The notes under the pieces are model-generated. The model was not told the DNA's origin, did not search any database, and saw only the letters and a list, made by a program, of their open reading frames with translations. A program made the position numbers and the translations under genes. Below are positions 41,035 to 49,625 of a stretch of 64,000 bases of DNA, piece by piece; position 1 is the stretch's first letter, and every line of letters starts with the position of its first letter. The stretch is from Aquipseudomonas ullengensis (GTDB lineage: Bacteria > Pseudomonadota > Gammaproteobacteria > Pseudomonadales > Pseudomonadaceae): assembly GCF_014174475.1 (NCBI RefSeq), contig NZ_JACJUD010000006.1:186001-250000 (forward strand), given 5' to 3'.

Positions 41035-41826
41035 TTACTTGATCAGACCATCCAGCGGCGACGACGCGCTGGCATAGAGTTTCTTCGGCATGCGCCCGGC
41101 CAGGTAGGCCATGCGCCCGGCGATGATCGCGTGCTTCATCGCCTCGCCCATCAGGATCGGGTTCTGCGCATGGGCGATGGCGCTGTTCATCAGCACCGCC
41201 TCGCAGCCCAGCTCCATGGCGATGGTGGCATCGGAAGCCGTGCCCACACCGGCATCCACCAGCACTGGCACCGTCGCTTCTTCGAGGATGATGCGCAGGT
41301 TGTACGGGTTGCAGATGCCCAGGCCGGTGCCGATCAGGCCTGCCAGCGGCATCACCGCGATGCAGCCCATGGCGGCCAGCTCGCGGGCGATGATCGGGTC
41401 ATCGCTGGTGTAGACCATCACGTCGAAGCCTTCCTTGACCAGCACTTCGGCGGCCTTGAGGGTCTCGATCACGTTGGGGAACAGAGTCTTCTGGTCGGCC
41501 AACACTTCCAGCTTGACCAGCTTGTGGCCGTCGAGCAGCTCACGGGCCAGGCGGCAGGTACGCACCGCTTCGACGGCGTCGTAGCAACCGGCGGTGTTGG
41601 GCAGGATGGTGTACTTGTCCGGCGAGATCACGTCGAGCAGGTTCGGCTCGCCCGGGTTCTGCCCGATGTTGGTCCGGCGCACCGCCACGGTGACGATCTC
41701 GGCACCCGAGGCCTCGATGGCCAGGCGGGTTTCCTCGAGATCCTTGTACTTGCCGGTACCGACCAGCAGACGCGACGCGTAGGTGCGCCCGGCCAGGGTG
41801 AAGGGTTTGTCGATGATGGCGCTCAT
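41035..41826 (-). CDS. thiG: Thiazole synthase
   Basis: A 263-aa TIM-barrel enzyme forming the thiazole phosphate of thiamine from deoxyxylulose phosphate, dehydroglycine and ThiS thiocarboxylate. It has VGTGKYKD near the start, TVAVRR, the Schiff-base Lys in LVKLEVL, MPLAGLIGTGLGI and VDAGVGTASDA. ATG 41826 matches the family start. It follows thiS on the same strand. Confidence 0.95.
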   Translation of the reverse strand: MSAIIDKPFTLAGRTYASRLLVGTGKYKDLEETRLAIEASGAEIVTVAVRRTNIGQNPGEPNLLDVISPDKYTILPNTAGCYDAVEAVRTCRLARELLDGHKLVKLEVLADQKTLFPNVIETLKAAEVLVKEGFDVMVYTSDDPIIARELAAMGCIAVMPLAGLIGTGLGICNPYNLRIILEEATVPVLVDAGVGTASDATIAMELGCEAVLMNSAIAHAQNPILMGEAMKHAIIAGRMAYLAGRMPKKLYASASSPLDGLIK

Positions 41827-41845
41827 GGCAACTCCTCTCGGGCGA

Positions 41846-42046
41846 CTAGCCGCCGCCGATGGCGTGGACGACTTCCAGCTGGTCACCGTCGCGCAGGACC
41901 GTGGTGGCGTGCTGGCTGCGCGGCACGATGTCCAGATTGAGTTCGACCGCGACCCGCTTGCCAACCGCATCCAGGCGCACGAGCAGGTCGGCGACGGTGG
42001 CGCCGTCTGCGAGCTCGAAGGAATCGCCGTTCAGTTGGATGTGCAT
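41846..42046 (-). CDS. thiS: Sulfur carrier protein ThiS
   Basis: A 66-aa ubiquitin-like protein starting MHIQLNGDSFELADG and ending in the required Gly-Gly (AIGGG), which is activated as a thiocarboxylate for ThiG. The gene lies 19 bp upstream of thiG. The open frame extends farther upstream, but only the ATG at 42046 fits the family. Confidence 0.93.
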   Translation of the reverse strand: MHIQLNGDSFELADGATVADLLVRLDAVGKRVAVELNLDIVPRSQHATTVLRDGDQLEVVHAIGGG

Positions 42047-42154
42047 GGCTGGGCAGTCAGAACATGAAAGGGTCGGCATTCTAGCCCGATCATCGGCAGC
42101 GACCAAGGTAAAAGGACGCCATTCGTCCCCGCCCCAGCGCGCCCCTGATCCCGC

Positions 42155-42526
42155 TCAAGCCTGGCGCCAGGCCGCCAGCCCCAGGCAGGCCCAGCCGGCG
42201 AGAAAGGCCAGGCCGCCGAACGGGGTGATGATGCCCAGCTTGCCGACACCACTGAGCACCAGCGCATACAGGCTGCCGGAGAACAGCAGGATACCGAGGG
42301 CAAACAGGCTGCCGGCTGCCGTCAGCAGTCGCCCCGGCAGGTAATGCAGCAGTAGCGCCACGCCGAACAGCGCCAGGGCATGGATCAGTTGGTAATGCAC
42401 CCCGGTCTGGAACACGGCCAGGTGCTCGGCGCTCAGCCGGGCCTTGAGGCCGTGAGCGGCGAATGCCCCCAGCGCGACCCCGGTGAAACCGGCAAACGCC
42501 GCCAATAACAGAAACACCCGCAACAT
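42155..42526 (-). CDS. DUF423 membrane protein
   Basis: A 123-aa protein with four hydrophobic helices, MLRVFLLLAAFAGFTGVALGAFAAHGLK at its start being the family hallmark (YgdD-like). Function unknown. Conserved place between mtgA and thiS in Pseudomonas. Confidence 0.9.
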   Translation of the reverse strand: MLRVFLLLAAFAGFTGVALGAFAAHGLKARLSAEHLAVFQTGVHYQLIHALALFGVALLLHYLPGRLLTAAGSLFALGILLFSGSLYALVLSGVGKLGIITPFGGLAFLAGWACLGLAAWRQA

Positions 42527-42558
42527 GATTCACTCCCGGACAGACCCAATGCGGTGGC

Positions 42559-42564
42559 TATAAT
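42559..42564 (+). promoter_or_regulatory. -10 box of mtgA
   Basis: TATAAT in GGCTATAATGGC, the same 12 bases as at the tRNA-Thr promoter. It overlaps an upstream in-frame ATG (42563), which makes ATG 42596 the only sensible start of mtgA. The -35 is weak. Confidence 0.65.
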
Positions 42565-42595
42565 GGCCCGCCCATCCTTCTCGGCCAAGCCATCC

Positions 42596-43327
42596 ATGCT
42601 GCGTGACCTGTTTCGCCGCTTGTCCAAACTGCTGCTCTGGTTCGCCGCTGGCTCGGCGCTGCTGGTGCTCGCCCTGCGCTGGATCGACCCGCCCGGTACC
42701 GCGCTGATGGTCGAGCGCAAGGTCGAGTCGTGGGTCGATGGCGAGCCAATTGACCTGCAGCGCAGCTGGCGCCCCTGGAAAGAGCTGCCGGACAACCTGA
42801 AGATCGCGGTGATCGCCGCCGAAGACCAGAAGTTTGCCGAGCACCATGGCTTCGACCTCGACGCCATCCAGAAGGCCCTGGTGCACAACGAACGGGGCGG
42901 CAGCCTGCGCGGCGCCAGCACCCTCAGTCAGCAGGTGGCGAAGAACCTGTTCCTCTGGTCCGGCCGCAGCTGGCCGCGCAAGGCGCTGGAGGCCTGGTTC
43001 ACCGGGCTGATCGAACTGTTCTGGTCGAAGCAGCGGATTCTCGAGGTGTATCTCAACAGCGTGGAATGGGGCGACGGCGTGTTCGGCGCGGAAGCCGCGG
43101 CGCGCCATCACTTCGGCGTCGGCGCGCCCTACCTGTCACGCCAGCAGGCCAGCCTGCTGGCCGCCGTGCTGCCCAACCCGCGCGCCTGGAGCCCCCGCCG
43201 GCCGGGGCCGCATGTCAGTCGCCGAGCCAGCTGGATCACCCGCCAGGCGTACCAGCTTGGCGGCAGCCACTACCTCGAGCAGCTCAAACCGTGGCGGCCC
43301 GACTGGCTGCAGTCACCCAGCCGTTAA
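42596..43327 (+). CDS. mtgA: Monofunctional peptidoglycan glycosyltransferase
   Basis: A 243-aa inner-membrane GT51 enzyme that polymerises lipid II into glycan strands without a penicillin-binding domain. One transmembrane helix (about 10-28), then the catalytic AVIAAEDQKFAEHHGFD, RGASTLSQQVAKNLFL and KQRILEVYLNSVEWGDGV-type motifs. Length equals E. coli MtgA. Start chosen from the -10 box position. The last 4 bases overlap the convergent next gene. Confidence 0.95.
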   Translation: MLRDLFRRLSKLLLWFAAGSALLVLALRWIDPPGTALMVERKVESWVDGEPIDLQRSWRPWKELPDNLKIAVIAAEDQKFAEHHGFDLDAIQKALVHNERGGSLRGASTLSQQVAKNLFLWSGRSWPRKALEAWFTGLIELFWSKQRILEVYLNSVEWGDGVFGAEAAARHHFGVGAPYLSRQQASLLAAVLPNPRAWSPRRPGPHVSRRASWITRQAYQLGGSHYLEQLKPWRPDWLQSPSR

Positions 43328-43941
43328 TGCAGCAGCAAGCTGCGCGGCACCGCGCGCAGTAGCTGCAAACGTCCCTCGCGCAGGTGGGCGGTCAGCCCCT
43401 GCTGTGGATACACCCAGGCTTCGCCCTCCTGCATCTGCAGGCGCAGACGCGCTTCGCCGAGGCTGGCGACCAGGCGCGCGGAGTCCAGCGCCGCTTGCGG
43501 GCGTAAATCCAGCGCGGTGATCTGATGTCGCGACAGCGGCTCCTGCAGCGCCGCTGCCAACGGTTGCTCGGCATCACGCTGGCCCAGACCGGTAGCCTTG
43601 GCCAGGCTGTCGCGCTCGCGCGCACTCAGCTGCAACTCGGCCTGCAACTGCCAGGGCTCATCCGCGCTCATCAGCTCGCCGCGGTACAGCAGGCGCAGGC
43701 CATCCAGCTGCGGCTGCACCCATAGCTCACCCTCCGGCAGGTGCTCGCGCAGCTGTTGCAAGGTCAGCTGCCCATCGGCCAACGGCTGCAACACCGGCAC
43801 CTGCCATTCGCCCAGCCAGGCAATCGGCTCCGCCGGGCGCTGCAGCAGGTGGTTCAGCCCATAGGCCAGCAGGCAGGCAAGCAGCGCGACACCGGTAAAC
43901 AGCAGCGCGGGCGGACGACGCCGCAGGGCTGGCAGGGGCAT
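43324..43941 (-). CDS. Membrane-anchored protein of unknown function
   Basis: A 205-aa protein with an N-terminal transmembrane helix (PALLFTGVALLACLLAYGL, about 12-30) and a periplasmic domain rich in Leu, Gln and Ala. I recognise no catalytic motif. It is conserved by position between rpoH and mtgA in Pseudomonas (PA0377-like). Confidence 0.75.
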   Translation of the reverse strand: MPLPALRRRPPALLFTGVALLACLLAYGLNHLLQRPAEPIAWLGEWQVPVLQPLADGQLTLQQLREHLPEGELWVQPQLDGLRLLYRGELMSADEPWQLQAELQLSARERDSLAKATGLGQRDAEQPLAAALQEPLSRHQITALDLRPQAALDSARLVASLGEARLRLQMQEGEAWVYPQQGLTAHLREGRLQLLRAVPRSLLLH

Positions 43942-43959
43942 GACAAATTCTCCAGGCAG

Positions 43960-43987
43960 AAAAAAGCCGCACCTGGGTGCGGCTTTT
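43960..43987 (-). terminator. rpoH terminator
   Basis: On the - strand: GCCGCACC, loop CA, GGTGCGGC followed by a run of T. It lies 15 bases after the rpoH stop; the A4/T4 flanks make it partly symmetric. Confidence 0.88.
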
Positions 43988-44001
43988 CGGGGGATTACAG
44001 C

Positions 44002-44856
44002 TTAAGCCTGAATCGAGCCTTTCAGCTTATTCATGGCGTTCTTCTCCAACTGGCGAATACGCTCGGCGGAGACGTTGTACTTGGCGGCCAGCTCATGCAG
44101 GGTGGCTTTCTCCTCGGCCAGCCAGCGCTGGTAGAGGATGTCGCGACTGCGCTCGTCGAGGCCTTCCAGCGCTTCGTGCAGGCCAGCGTTGGAGCTGTCG
44201 CTCCAGTCGGCATCTTCGAGCTGGCGGGCCGGGTCGTAGCGGTGGTCTTCCAGGTAATGCGCAGGCGACTGGAAGGCGCTGTCGTCATCATCGTCGGCAG
44301 CCGGATCGAAGGCCATGTCGTGACCCGACAGGCGGCTTTCCATCTCGCGCACTTCACGTGGCTCGACGCCCAGGCTTTCAGCCACGGCGTGCACTTCCTC
44401 GTTGTTCAACCACGCCAGGCGTTTCTTCTGGCTGCGCAGGTTGAAGAACAGCTTGCGCTGGGCCTTGGTGGTGGCGACTTTGACGATGCGCCAGTTGCGC
44501 AGGATGAATTCGTGGATCTCGGCCTTGACCCAGTGCACCGCGAAGGACACCAGACGCACGCCCATTTCCGGGTTGAAGCGTTTGACCGCCTTCATCAGGC
44601 CGACGTTGCCTTCCTGAATCAGGTCAGCCTGGGCCAGGCCGTAGCCGGCGTAGCTACGGGCGATGTGCACGACGAAGCGCAGGTGGGCCAGCACCATTTG
44701 CCGGGCGGCCTCAAGGTCTTGCTCGTAGTAGAGACTTTCGGCCAGCTCGCGCTCCTGCTCGGGCGACAACAGCGGAATGCTGTTCACCGCATGCACGTAA
44801 GCCTCCAGGTTGGCGCCTGGGACTAGAGCATGGACAGGTTGCAGAGAAGTGGTCAT
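44002..44856 (-). CDS. rpoH: Heat-shock sigma factor sigma-32
   Basis: A 284-aa alternative sigma factor. Region 2 has LAHLRFVVHIARSYAGYGL and DLIQEGNVGLMKAVKRFNPE; the RpoH box QRKLFFNLR is unique to heat-shock sigma factors; region 4 ends with LHELAAKYNVSAERIRQLEKNA. GGAGG lies 5-6 bases before the ATG. It lies after ftsX on the same strand with a 159-bp gap that should carry its own promoters. A hairpin GAGGGCG/CGCCCTC (44984-45003) just after ftsX may end the fts transcript. Confidence 0.97.
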   Translation of the reverse strand: MTTSLQPVHALVPGANLEAYVHAVNSIPLLSPEQERELAESLYYEQDLEAARQMVLAHLRFVVHIARSYAGYGLAQADLIQEGNVGLMKAVKRFNPEMGVRLVSFAVHWVKAEIHEFILRNWRIVKVATTKAQRKLFFNLRSQKKRLAWLNNEEVHAVAESLGVEPREVREMESRLSGHDMAFDPAADDDDDSAFQSPAHYLEDHRYDPARQLEDADWSDSSNAGLHEALEGLDERSRDILYQRWLAEEKATLHELAAKYNVSAERIRQLEKNAMNKLKGSIQA

Positions 44857-45015
44857 GAAAAACCTCCAAAATTACACAGCGGGTGCAGTCTAGCACTGCC
44901 TCTTCTGAGCCGGGAAGTGCTGGAAAAGTTCCCTTACAGAAGCCCGGATAACCATTCGAATCAAGGTGTTGCCGTATACCTGAGAGGGCGAAAGAACGCC
45001 CTCGGTCAGACGGCA

Positions 45016-46026
45016 TCAGCGTGGCGCGAGCTCGCTCAAATGGCGTGCCACGGCCAGCCAGGCGCCAATATAGCCGAGCAGTACCGCACCTAACAGCAGT
45101 GATAGACCATCGGCAGTGGGCACGCCGAGCAGGGTGAAATCGCTGCCATACAACCCGGCCAGGCGCACCACGGCGCCGTTCAGCCAGTCCAGGCCGAACG
45201 CCAGCAGGCCCCAGGCCAGCAACCCGGCGCCAACCCCATAGAGGGTACCCATATAGAGGAAGGGCCGACGCACATAGCCGTCGGTGCCGCCGACCAGCTT
45301 GATCACCTCGATCTCGCTGCGCCGGTTCTCGATATGCAGGCGGATGGTGTTACCGATCACCAGTAACAGGGCCAGCACCAGCAGCAGGGTCAGGCCGAAG
45401 ACGAAGCGATCGCCCAGGTTGAGGATCGCCGACAGCCGCTCGACCCACTGCAGGTCCAGCTGCGCCTGCTGCACACCGGGCATTTCCGAGAGGTTCTGGC
45501 GCAGGGCTTCCAGGGTCGGCCGGTCGACTTCGCGCGGGGTCACCACCACCACACCGGGCAGCGGGTTATCCGGCAGCTCGCGCAGGGCTTCGCCGATGCC
45601 GGACTGCTGCTCGAACTCGGCCAGGGCCTGTTCGCGGCTGATCCACTCGGCCGAGGCCACGTCGGCCATGCCGGCGACTTCGTCACGCAACTGCTGGCCG
45701 GCGGCCTCGCTGGTGTCGATCTGCAGGTACAGGGAAATCTGCGCGGCGCGCTGCCAGGAGCCGCCGAGGCGCTCGACGTTGTCCAGCAGCAGCGACAGGC
45801 CCATGGGCAGCGACAGCGCCACGGCCATCACCAGGCAGGTAAAGAAGCTGCCAATCGGTTGCTTGACCAGGCGATGCAGGCTGTCCACCAGGCTGGCGCG
45901 GTGACTTTCCAGCCAGGCGTGCAGCAGGGTGGTGAAATCCGGGCCTTCCTTGATCGGCTTGTCGGCCTTGGGCTGGACCGCGCCAACCCGTTCGGCGGCC
46001 TTGAGGTTGCGTTGCGAGTCGCTCAT
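45016..46026 (-). CDS. ftsX: Cell division protein FtsX
   Basis: A 336-aa membrane protein with a cytoplasmic N-terminus, a first transmembrane helix (about 60-80), a periplasmic domain and three more helices near the C-terminus (RFVFGLTLLLVLALLLVIGN and others). It works with FtsE to activate peptidoglycan hydrolases at the septum. Its ATG overlaps the ftsE stop (ATGA). Confidence 0.95.
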   Translation of the reverse strand: MSDSQRNLKAAERVGAVQPKADKPIKEGPDFTTLLHAWLESHRASLVDSLHRLVKQPIGSFFTCLVMAVALSLPMGLSLLLDNVERLGGSWQRAAQISLYLQIDTSEAAGQQLRDEVAGMADVASAEWISREQALAEFEQQSGIGEALRELPDNPLPGVVVVTPREVDRPTLEALRQNLSEMPGVQQAQLDLQWVERLSAILNLGDRFVFGLTLLLVLALLLVIGNTIRLHIENRRSEIEVIKLVGGTDGYVRRPFLYMGTLYGVGAGLLAWGLLAFGLDWLNGAVVRLAGLYGSDFTLLGVPTADGLSLLLGAVLLGYIGAWLAVARHLSELAPR

Positions 46027-46694
46027 CAGTTGGCCTCCCCGTCGCCGATCAGACGGCCGCGCTGCAGGGTCAGCATGCGGTGGCGCATGCGCGCGATCAG
46101 GGCCAGGTCGTGACTGGCGATCAGCACCGTGGTGCCGAGGCGATTGATGTCTTCGAAGATGCCCATGATTTCAGCGGCCAGGCGCGGGTCGAGGTTACCG
46201 GTGGGTTCGTCCGCCAGCAGCAGCGCCGGGCGATGCACCACGGCGCGGGCGATACCGACGCGCTGCTGTTGGCCAGTGGACAGGTCGGCCGGCAGTTGGT
46301 CGACCTTGTCGGCGAGGCTGACGCGCTCCAGGGCCGAACGCACGCGCTTGTCGATCTCGGCTTTGGACAAGCCGAGGATCTGCAGCGGCAGGGCGACGTT
46401 GTCGAACACCGAGCGGTCGAAGAGCAACTGGTGGTTCTGGAACACCACGCCGATCTGTCGACGCAGGAAAGGAATCTGCGCGGTGGTGATCTGCGACAGA
46501 TCCTGGTTGGCCAGCATCAGCTTGCCCGTGGTCGGGCGCTCCATCGCCAGCAGCAGGCGCAACAGGGTGCTCTTGCCCGCGCCGGAGTGACCGGTGACGA
46601 ACAGGAATTCGCCACGGCGCACGCGGAAACTCAGTTCATGCAACCCGACATGGCCATTGGGATACCGCTTGCCGACCTGCTCGAATCGAATCAT
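46026..46694 (-). CDS. ftsE: Cell division ATP-binding protein FtsE
   Basis: A 222-aa ABC ATPase with Walker A GHSGAGKST, signature LSTGQQQRVGIARA and Walker B ALLLADEPTGNLD. It starts with the FtsE-typical MIRFEQVGKRYPNG. Coupled to ftsX and to ftsY by 4-base overlaps on both sides. Confidence 0.96.
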   Translation of the reverse strand: MIRFEQVGKRYPNGHVGLHELSFRVRRGEFLFVTGHSGAGKSTLLRLLLAMERPTTGKLMLANQDLSQITTAQIPFLRRQIGVVFQNHQLLFDRSVFDNVALPLQILGLSKAEIDKRVRSALERVSLADKVDQLPADLSTGQQQRVGIARAVVHRPALLLADEPTGNLDPRLAAEIMGIFEDINRLGTTVLIASHDLALIARMRHRMLTLQRGRLIGDGEAN

Positions 46695-48118
46695 GCGCGC
46701 TCCCTTTCCGCGAACAATGCCTGGACGAAATCCTGCGCGACGAAGGTGCGCAGGTCGTCGATGCCTTCACCGACACCGATGTAGCGAATCGGCAAGCCGA
46801 ACTGCTTGGCCAGGGCGAAGATCACCCCGCCCTTGGCGGTGCCGTCCAGCTTGGTCAGCGCCAGCCCGGTGAGGGCCACCGCCTGGTTGAACTGCTTGGT
46901 CTGGTTGATTGCGTTCTGCCCGGTGCCCGCGTCGAGCACCAGCAGCACTTCGTGCGGCGCGGTGTCGTCGAGCTTGCCGATCACCCGGCGAACCTTCTTC
47001 AACTCTTCCATCAGGTTGTCTTTGGTGTGCAGACGCCCGGCGGTATCGGCGATCAGCACATCGACACCACGGGCCTTGGCCGCCTGCACCGCATCGAAGA
47101 TCACCGAGGCGGAATCGGCACCGGTGTGCTGGGCGATCACCGCGATGTTGTTGCGCTCACCCCACACCTGCAACTGCTCGACAGCGGCGGCACGGAAGGT
47201 GTCGCCGGCGGCGAGCATGACCTTCTTGCCATCCTGCTGCAGCTTCTTGGCCAGCTTGCCGATGGTGGTGGTCTTGCCGACGCCGTTCACGCCGACCACC
47301 AGGATCACATAGGGCTGCTTCTCGGCCGGGATCACCAGCGGCTGCTCGACCGGTTTGAGCAGGCCGGTCAGTTCTTCCTGCAGCGCGCTGTACAGCGCGC
47401 CGCTGTCGGCCAGTTCCTTGCGCGCCACGCGCTTGGTCAGGTTGCCGATGATCGCAGTGGTGGCCTCGACGCCGACGTCTGCGGTGAGCAGGCGGGTTTC
47501 CAGGTCATCGAGCAGGTCATCGTCGATGGCCTTCTTGCCGAGAAACAGGCTGGCCATGCCTTCACCGAGGCTGGCGCTGGTCTTCGACAGGCCCTGCTTG
47601 AGGCGGGCGAACCAGCCACCCTGGTTGTCGCCCGGCTTGTTCTGCTCGGCCGGTGCAGCGATCGCTGGCGGCAACTCTTCGACCACCGCGACAACCGGTG
47701 CTTCGACGACTACTGGCTGCACCTCGTGGGTGACTTCAGCGCCGGCGTTGATGGCAAAGCGCGAGGTCGCGGGCTTGTGCTCCGGCTCGGCCACCACCGG
47801 CGCCGCCACTACAGGCTCGAGGACTGGTACAGCAACAGGCGGTTCGGGCGCCACTTCAACAGAGGCAACAGGTTCAGCGATAACCGCCGGGGCCTCAGGA
47901 ACAACAACCGGCTCAGCAACCGCGGTCTCAGCGACCGGCGCTGCGGCAACCGGGGCGTCAGACGCGGGAGCGGCAGCGACGGGCTGTTCCGCGGCAGCAT
48001 CCGTCGACTCTTGCGGTTTTTTGCGCAGCCAGCCGAACAGGGATTTCTTCTCCCCGGCCTCGGCCGGAGGCTTGCCAGCCGGAGCTGGCGACTTCTTGTC
48101 GTCGTTGGAACCAAACAT
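46691..48118 (-). CDS. ftsY: Signal recognition particle receptor FtsY
   Basis: A 475-aa SRP receptor GTPase. The N-terminal A domain (about 1-165) is acidic and rich in Ala, Pro and Val (many PV/EP repeats), as often in Pseudomonas. The NG domain has VVGVNGVGKTTTIGKLA (G1), DTAGRLH (G3) and TKLDGTAKGG (G4). It guides ribosomes making membrane proteins. First gene of ftsYEX. Confidence 0.96.
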   Translation of the reverse strand: MFGSNDDKKSPAPAGKPPAEAGEKKSLFGWLRKKPQESTDAAAEQPVAAAPASDAPVAAAPVAETAVAEPVVVPEAPAVIAEPVASVEVAPEPPVAVPVLEPVVAAPVVAEPEHKPATSRFAINAGAEVTHEVQPVVVEAPVVAVVEELPPAIAAPAEQNKPGDNQGGWFARLKQGLSKTSASLGEGMASLFLGKKAIDDDLLDDLETRLLTADVGVEATTAIIGNLTKRVARKELADSGALYSALQEELTGLLKPVEQPLVIPAEKQPYVILVVGVNGVGKTTTIGKLAKKLQQDGKKVMLAAGDTFRAAAVEQLQVWGERNNIAVIAQHTGADSASVIFDAVQAAKARGVDVLIADTAGRLHTKDNLMEELKKVRRVIGKLDDTAPHEVLLVLDAGTGQNAINQTKQFNQAVALTGLALTKLDGTAKGGVIFALAKQFGLPIRYIGVGEGIDDLRTFVAQDFVQALFAERERA

Positions 48119-48257
48119 GGGTCTTGGGTATCTCAGGGGGGCTGCGCAGCAGGGCCATTCCGGCCGTTGCGCCGCCCCGGAAAAGGATGGGGTATCCTAG
48201 CACCTCTTCGCTCGCCGGCGGTACGACCGCCCGGGCTGTCCGACAGGTCCCGAATCG

Positions 48258-49625
48258 ATGAATCGACTAGCCCGCCGCTGCGCCGGCCTGCTGCTCTCCA
48301 CCTTGTGCGTGCCTCTGGCTGCCTCGGCCGCCATCTCCCAACCAACCCATGAATTCACCCTCGACAACGGCCTCAAGGTCGTCGTCCGCGAGGACCATCG
48401 CGCGCCCGTGGTGGTCTCCCAGCTCTGGTACAAAGTCGGCTCCAGCTACGAGACGCCTGGCCAGACCGGCCTGTCCCACGCCCTCGAGCACATGATGTTC
48501 AAGGGCAGCCGCAAACTCGGCCCCGGCGAGGCTTCGCGCATCCTGCGCGACCTCGGCGCCGAGGAAAACGCCTTCACCAGCGACGACTACACCGCCTACT
48601 ACCAGGTGCTGTCGCGTGATCGCCTGGCCGTCGCCTTCGAACTGGAAGCCGACCGCCTGGCCAGCCTCAAGCTGCCGGCCGACGAGTTCGCCCGCGAGAT
48701 CGAGGTGATCAAGGAAGAACGCCGCCTGCGCACCGACGACAAGCCCACCTCCCTGGCCTACGAACGCTTCAAGGCGATGGCCTACCCGGCCAGCGGCTAC
48801 CACACGCCCACCATCGGCTGGATGTCCGACCTCGACCACATGCAGGTCGAAGAGCTGCGCCACTGGTACCAGTCCTGGTACGTGCCGAACAACGCCACCC
48901 TGGTGGTGGTCGGCGACGTCAGCCCGAACGAAGTGAAAACCCTGGCCCAGCGCTATTTCGGCGCCATCCCGCGCCGCGACGTGCCGCCAGCGAAGATTCC
49001 CTTCGAGCTGGCCGAACCCGGCGAGCGGCGCACCGTCCAGCATGTGCAGACGCAACTGCCGAGCCTGCTGATGGGCTTCAACGTGCCCGGCCTGGCCACC
49101 GCCAAGGACCCGCGTGACGTGCATGCCCTGCGTCTGATCTCCGCCCTGCTCGACGGCGGCTACAGCGCCCGCCTGCCGACCCGCCTGGAGCGCGGCGAGG
49201 AACTGGTGGCCGGCGCGTCCGCCAGCTACGACGCCTTCGCCCGCGGCGACAGCCTGTTCGTGCTCTCCGCCACGCCCAACGTGCAGACCGGCAAGACCCT
49301 GGAGCAGGTGGAAGCCGGCATCTGGCGCCTGCTCGACGAGCTCAAGCACACCCCACCCAGCACCGAGGAACTGCAGCGCGTGCGCGCCCAGGTCATCGCC
49401 GGCCTGGTCTACGAGCGCGACTCGATCACCAGCCAGGCCACCACCATCGGCCAGCTGGAAACCGTGGGCCTGTCTTGGAAACTGATGGACCAGGACCTCG
49501 CCGACCTGGAAGCCGTCACCCCCGCCGACATCCAGCGCGCCGCACAGACCTACTTCAGCCGTTCGCGCCTGTCCGTCGCCCACATCCTGCCCAAGCAAGC
49601 CGCCCCTGAAGGAGCCCAGCCATGA
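48258..49625 (+). CDS. M16-family zinc peptidase, catalytic partner
   Basis: A 455-aa secreted protease. A signal peptide (1-about 24) precedes an M16 domain with the inverted zinc motif H-x-x-E-H in LSHALEHMMFKGS and the distal Glu in EIEVIKEERRLR. The second half is the usual inactive M16_C domain. Its stop overlaps the start of a second M16 gene, the usual active/inactive pair. Order matches PAO1 PA0372-PA0371. Divergent from ftsY with a 139-bp gap holding the promoters. Confidence 0.93.
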   Translation: MNRLARRCAGLLLSTLCVPLAASAAISQPTHEFTLDNGLKVVVREDHRAPVVVSQLWYKVGSSYETPGQTGLSHALEHMMFKGSRKLGPGEASRILRDLGAEENAFTSDDYTAYYQVLSRDRLAVAFELEADRLASLKLPADEFAREIEVIKEERRLRTDDKPTSLAYERFKAMAYPASGYHTPTIGWMSDLDHMQVEELRHWYQSWYVPNNATLVVVGDVSPNEVKTLAQRYFGAIPRRDVPPAKIPFELAEPGERRTVQHVQTQLPSLLMGFNVPGLATAKDPRDVHALRLISALLDGGYSARLPTRLERGEELVAGASASYDAFARGDSLFVLSATPNVQTGKTLEQVEAGIWRLLDELKHTPPSTEELQRVRAQVIAGLVYERDSITSQATTIGQLETVGLSWKLMDQDLADLEAVTPADIQRAAQTYFSRSRLSVAHILPKQAAPEGAQP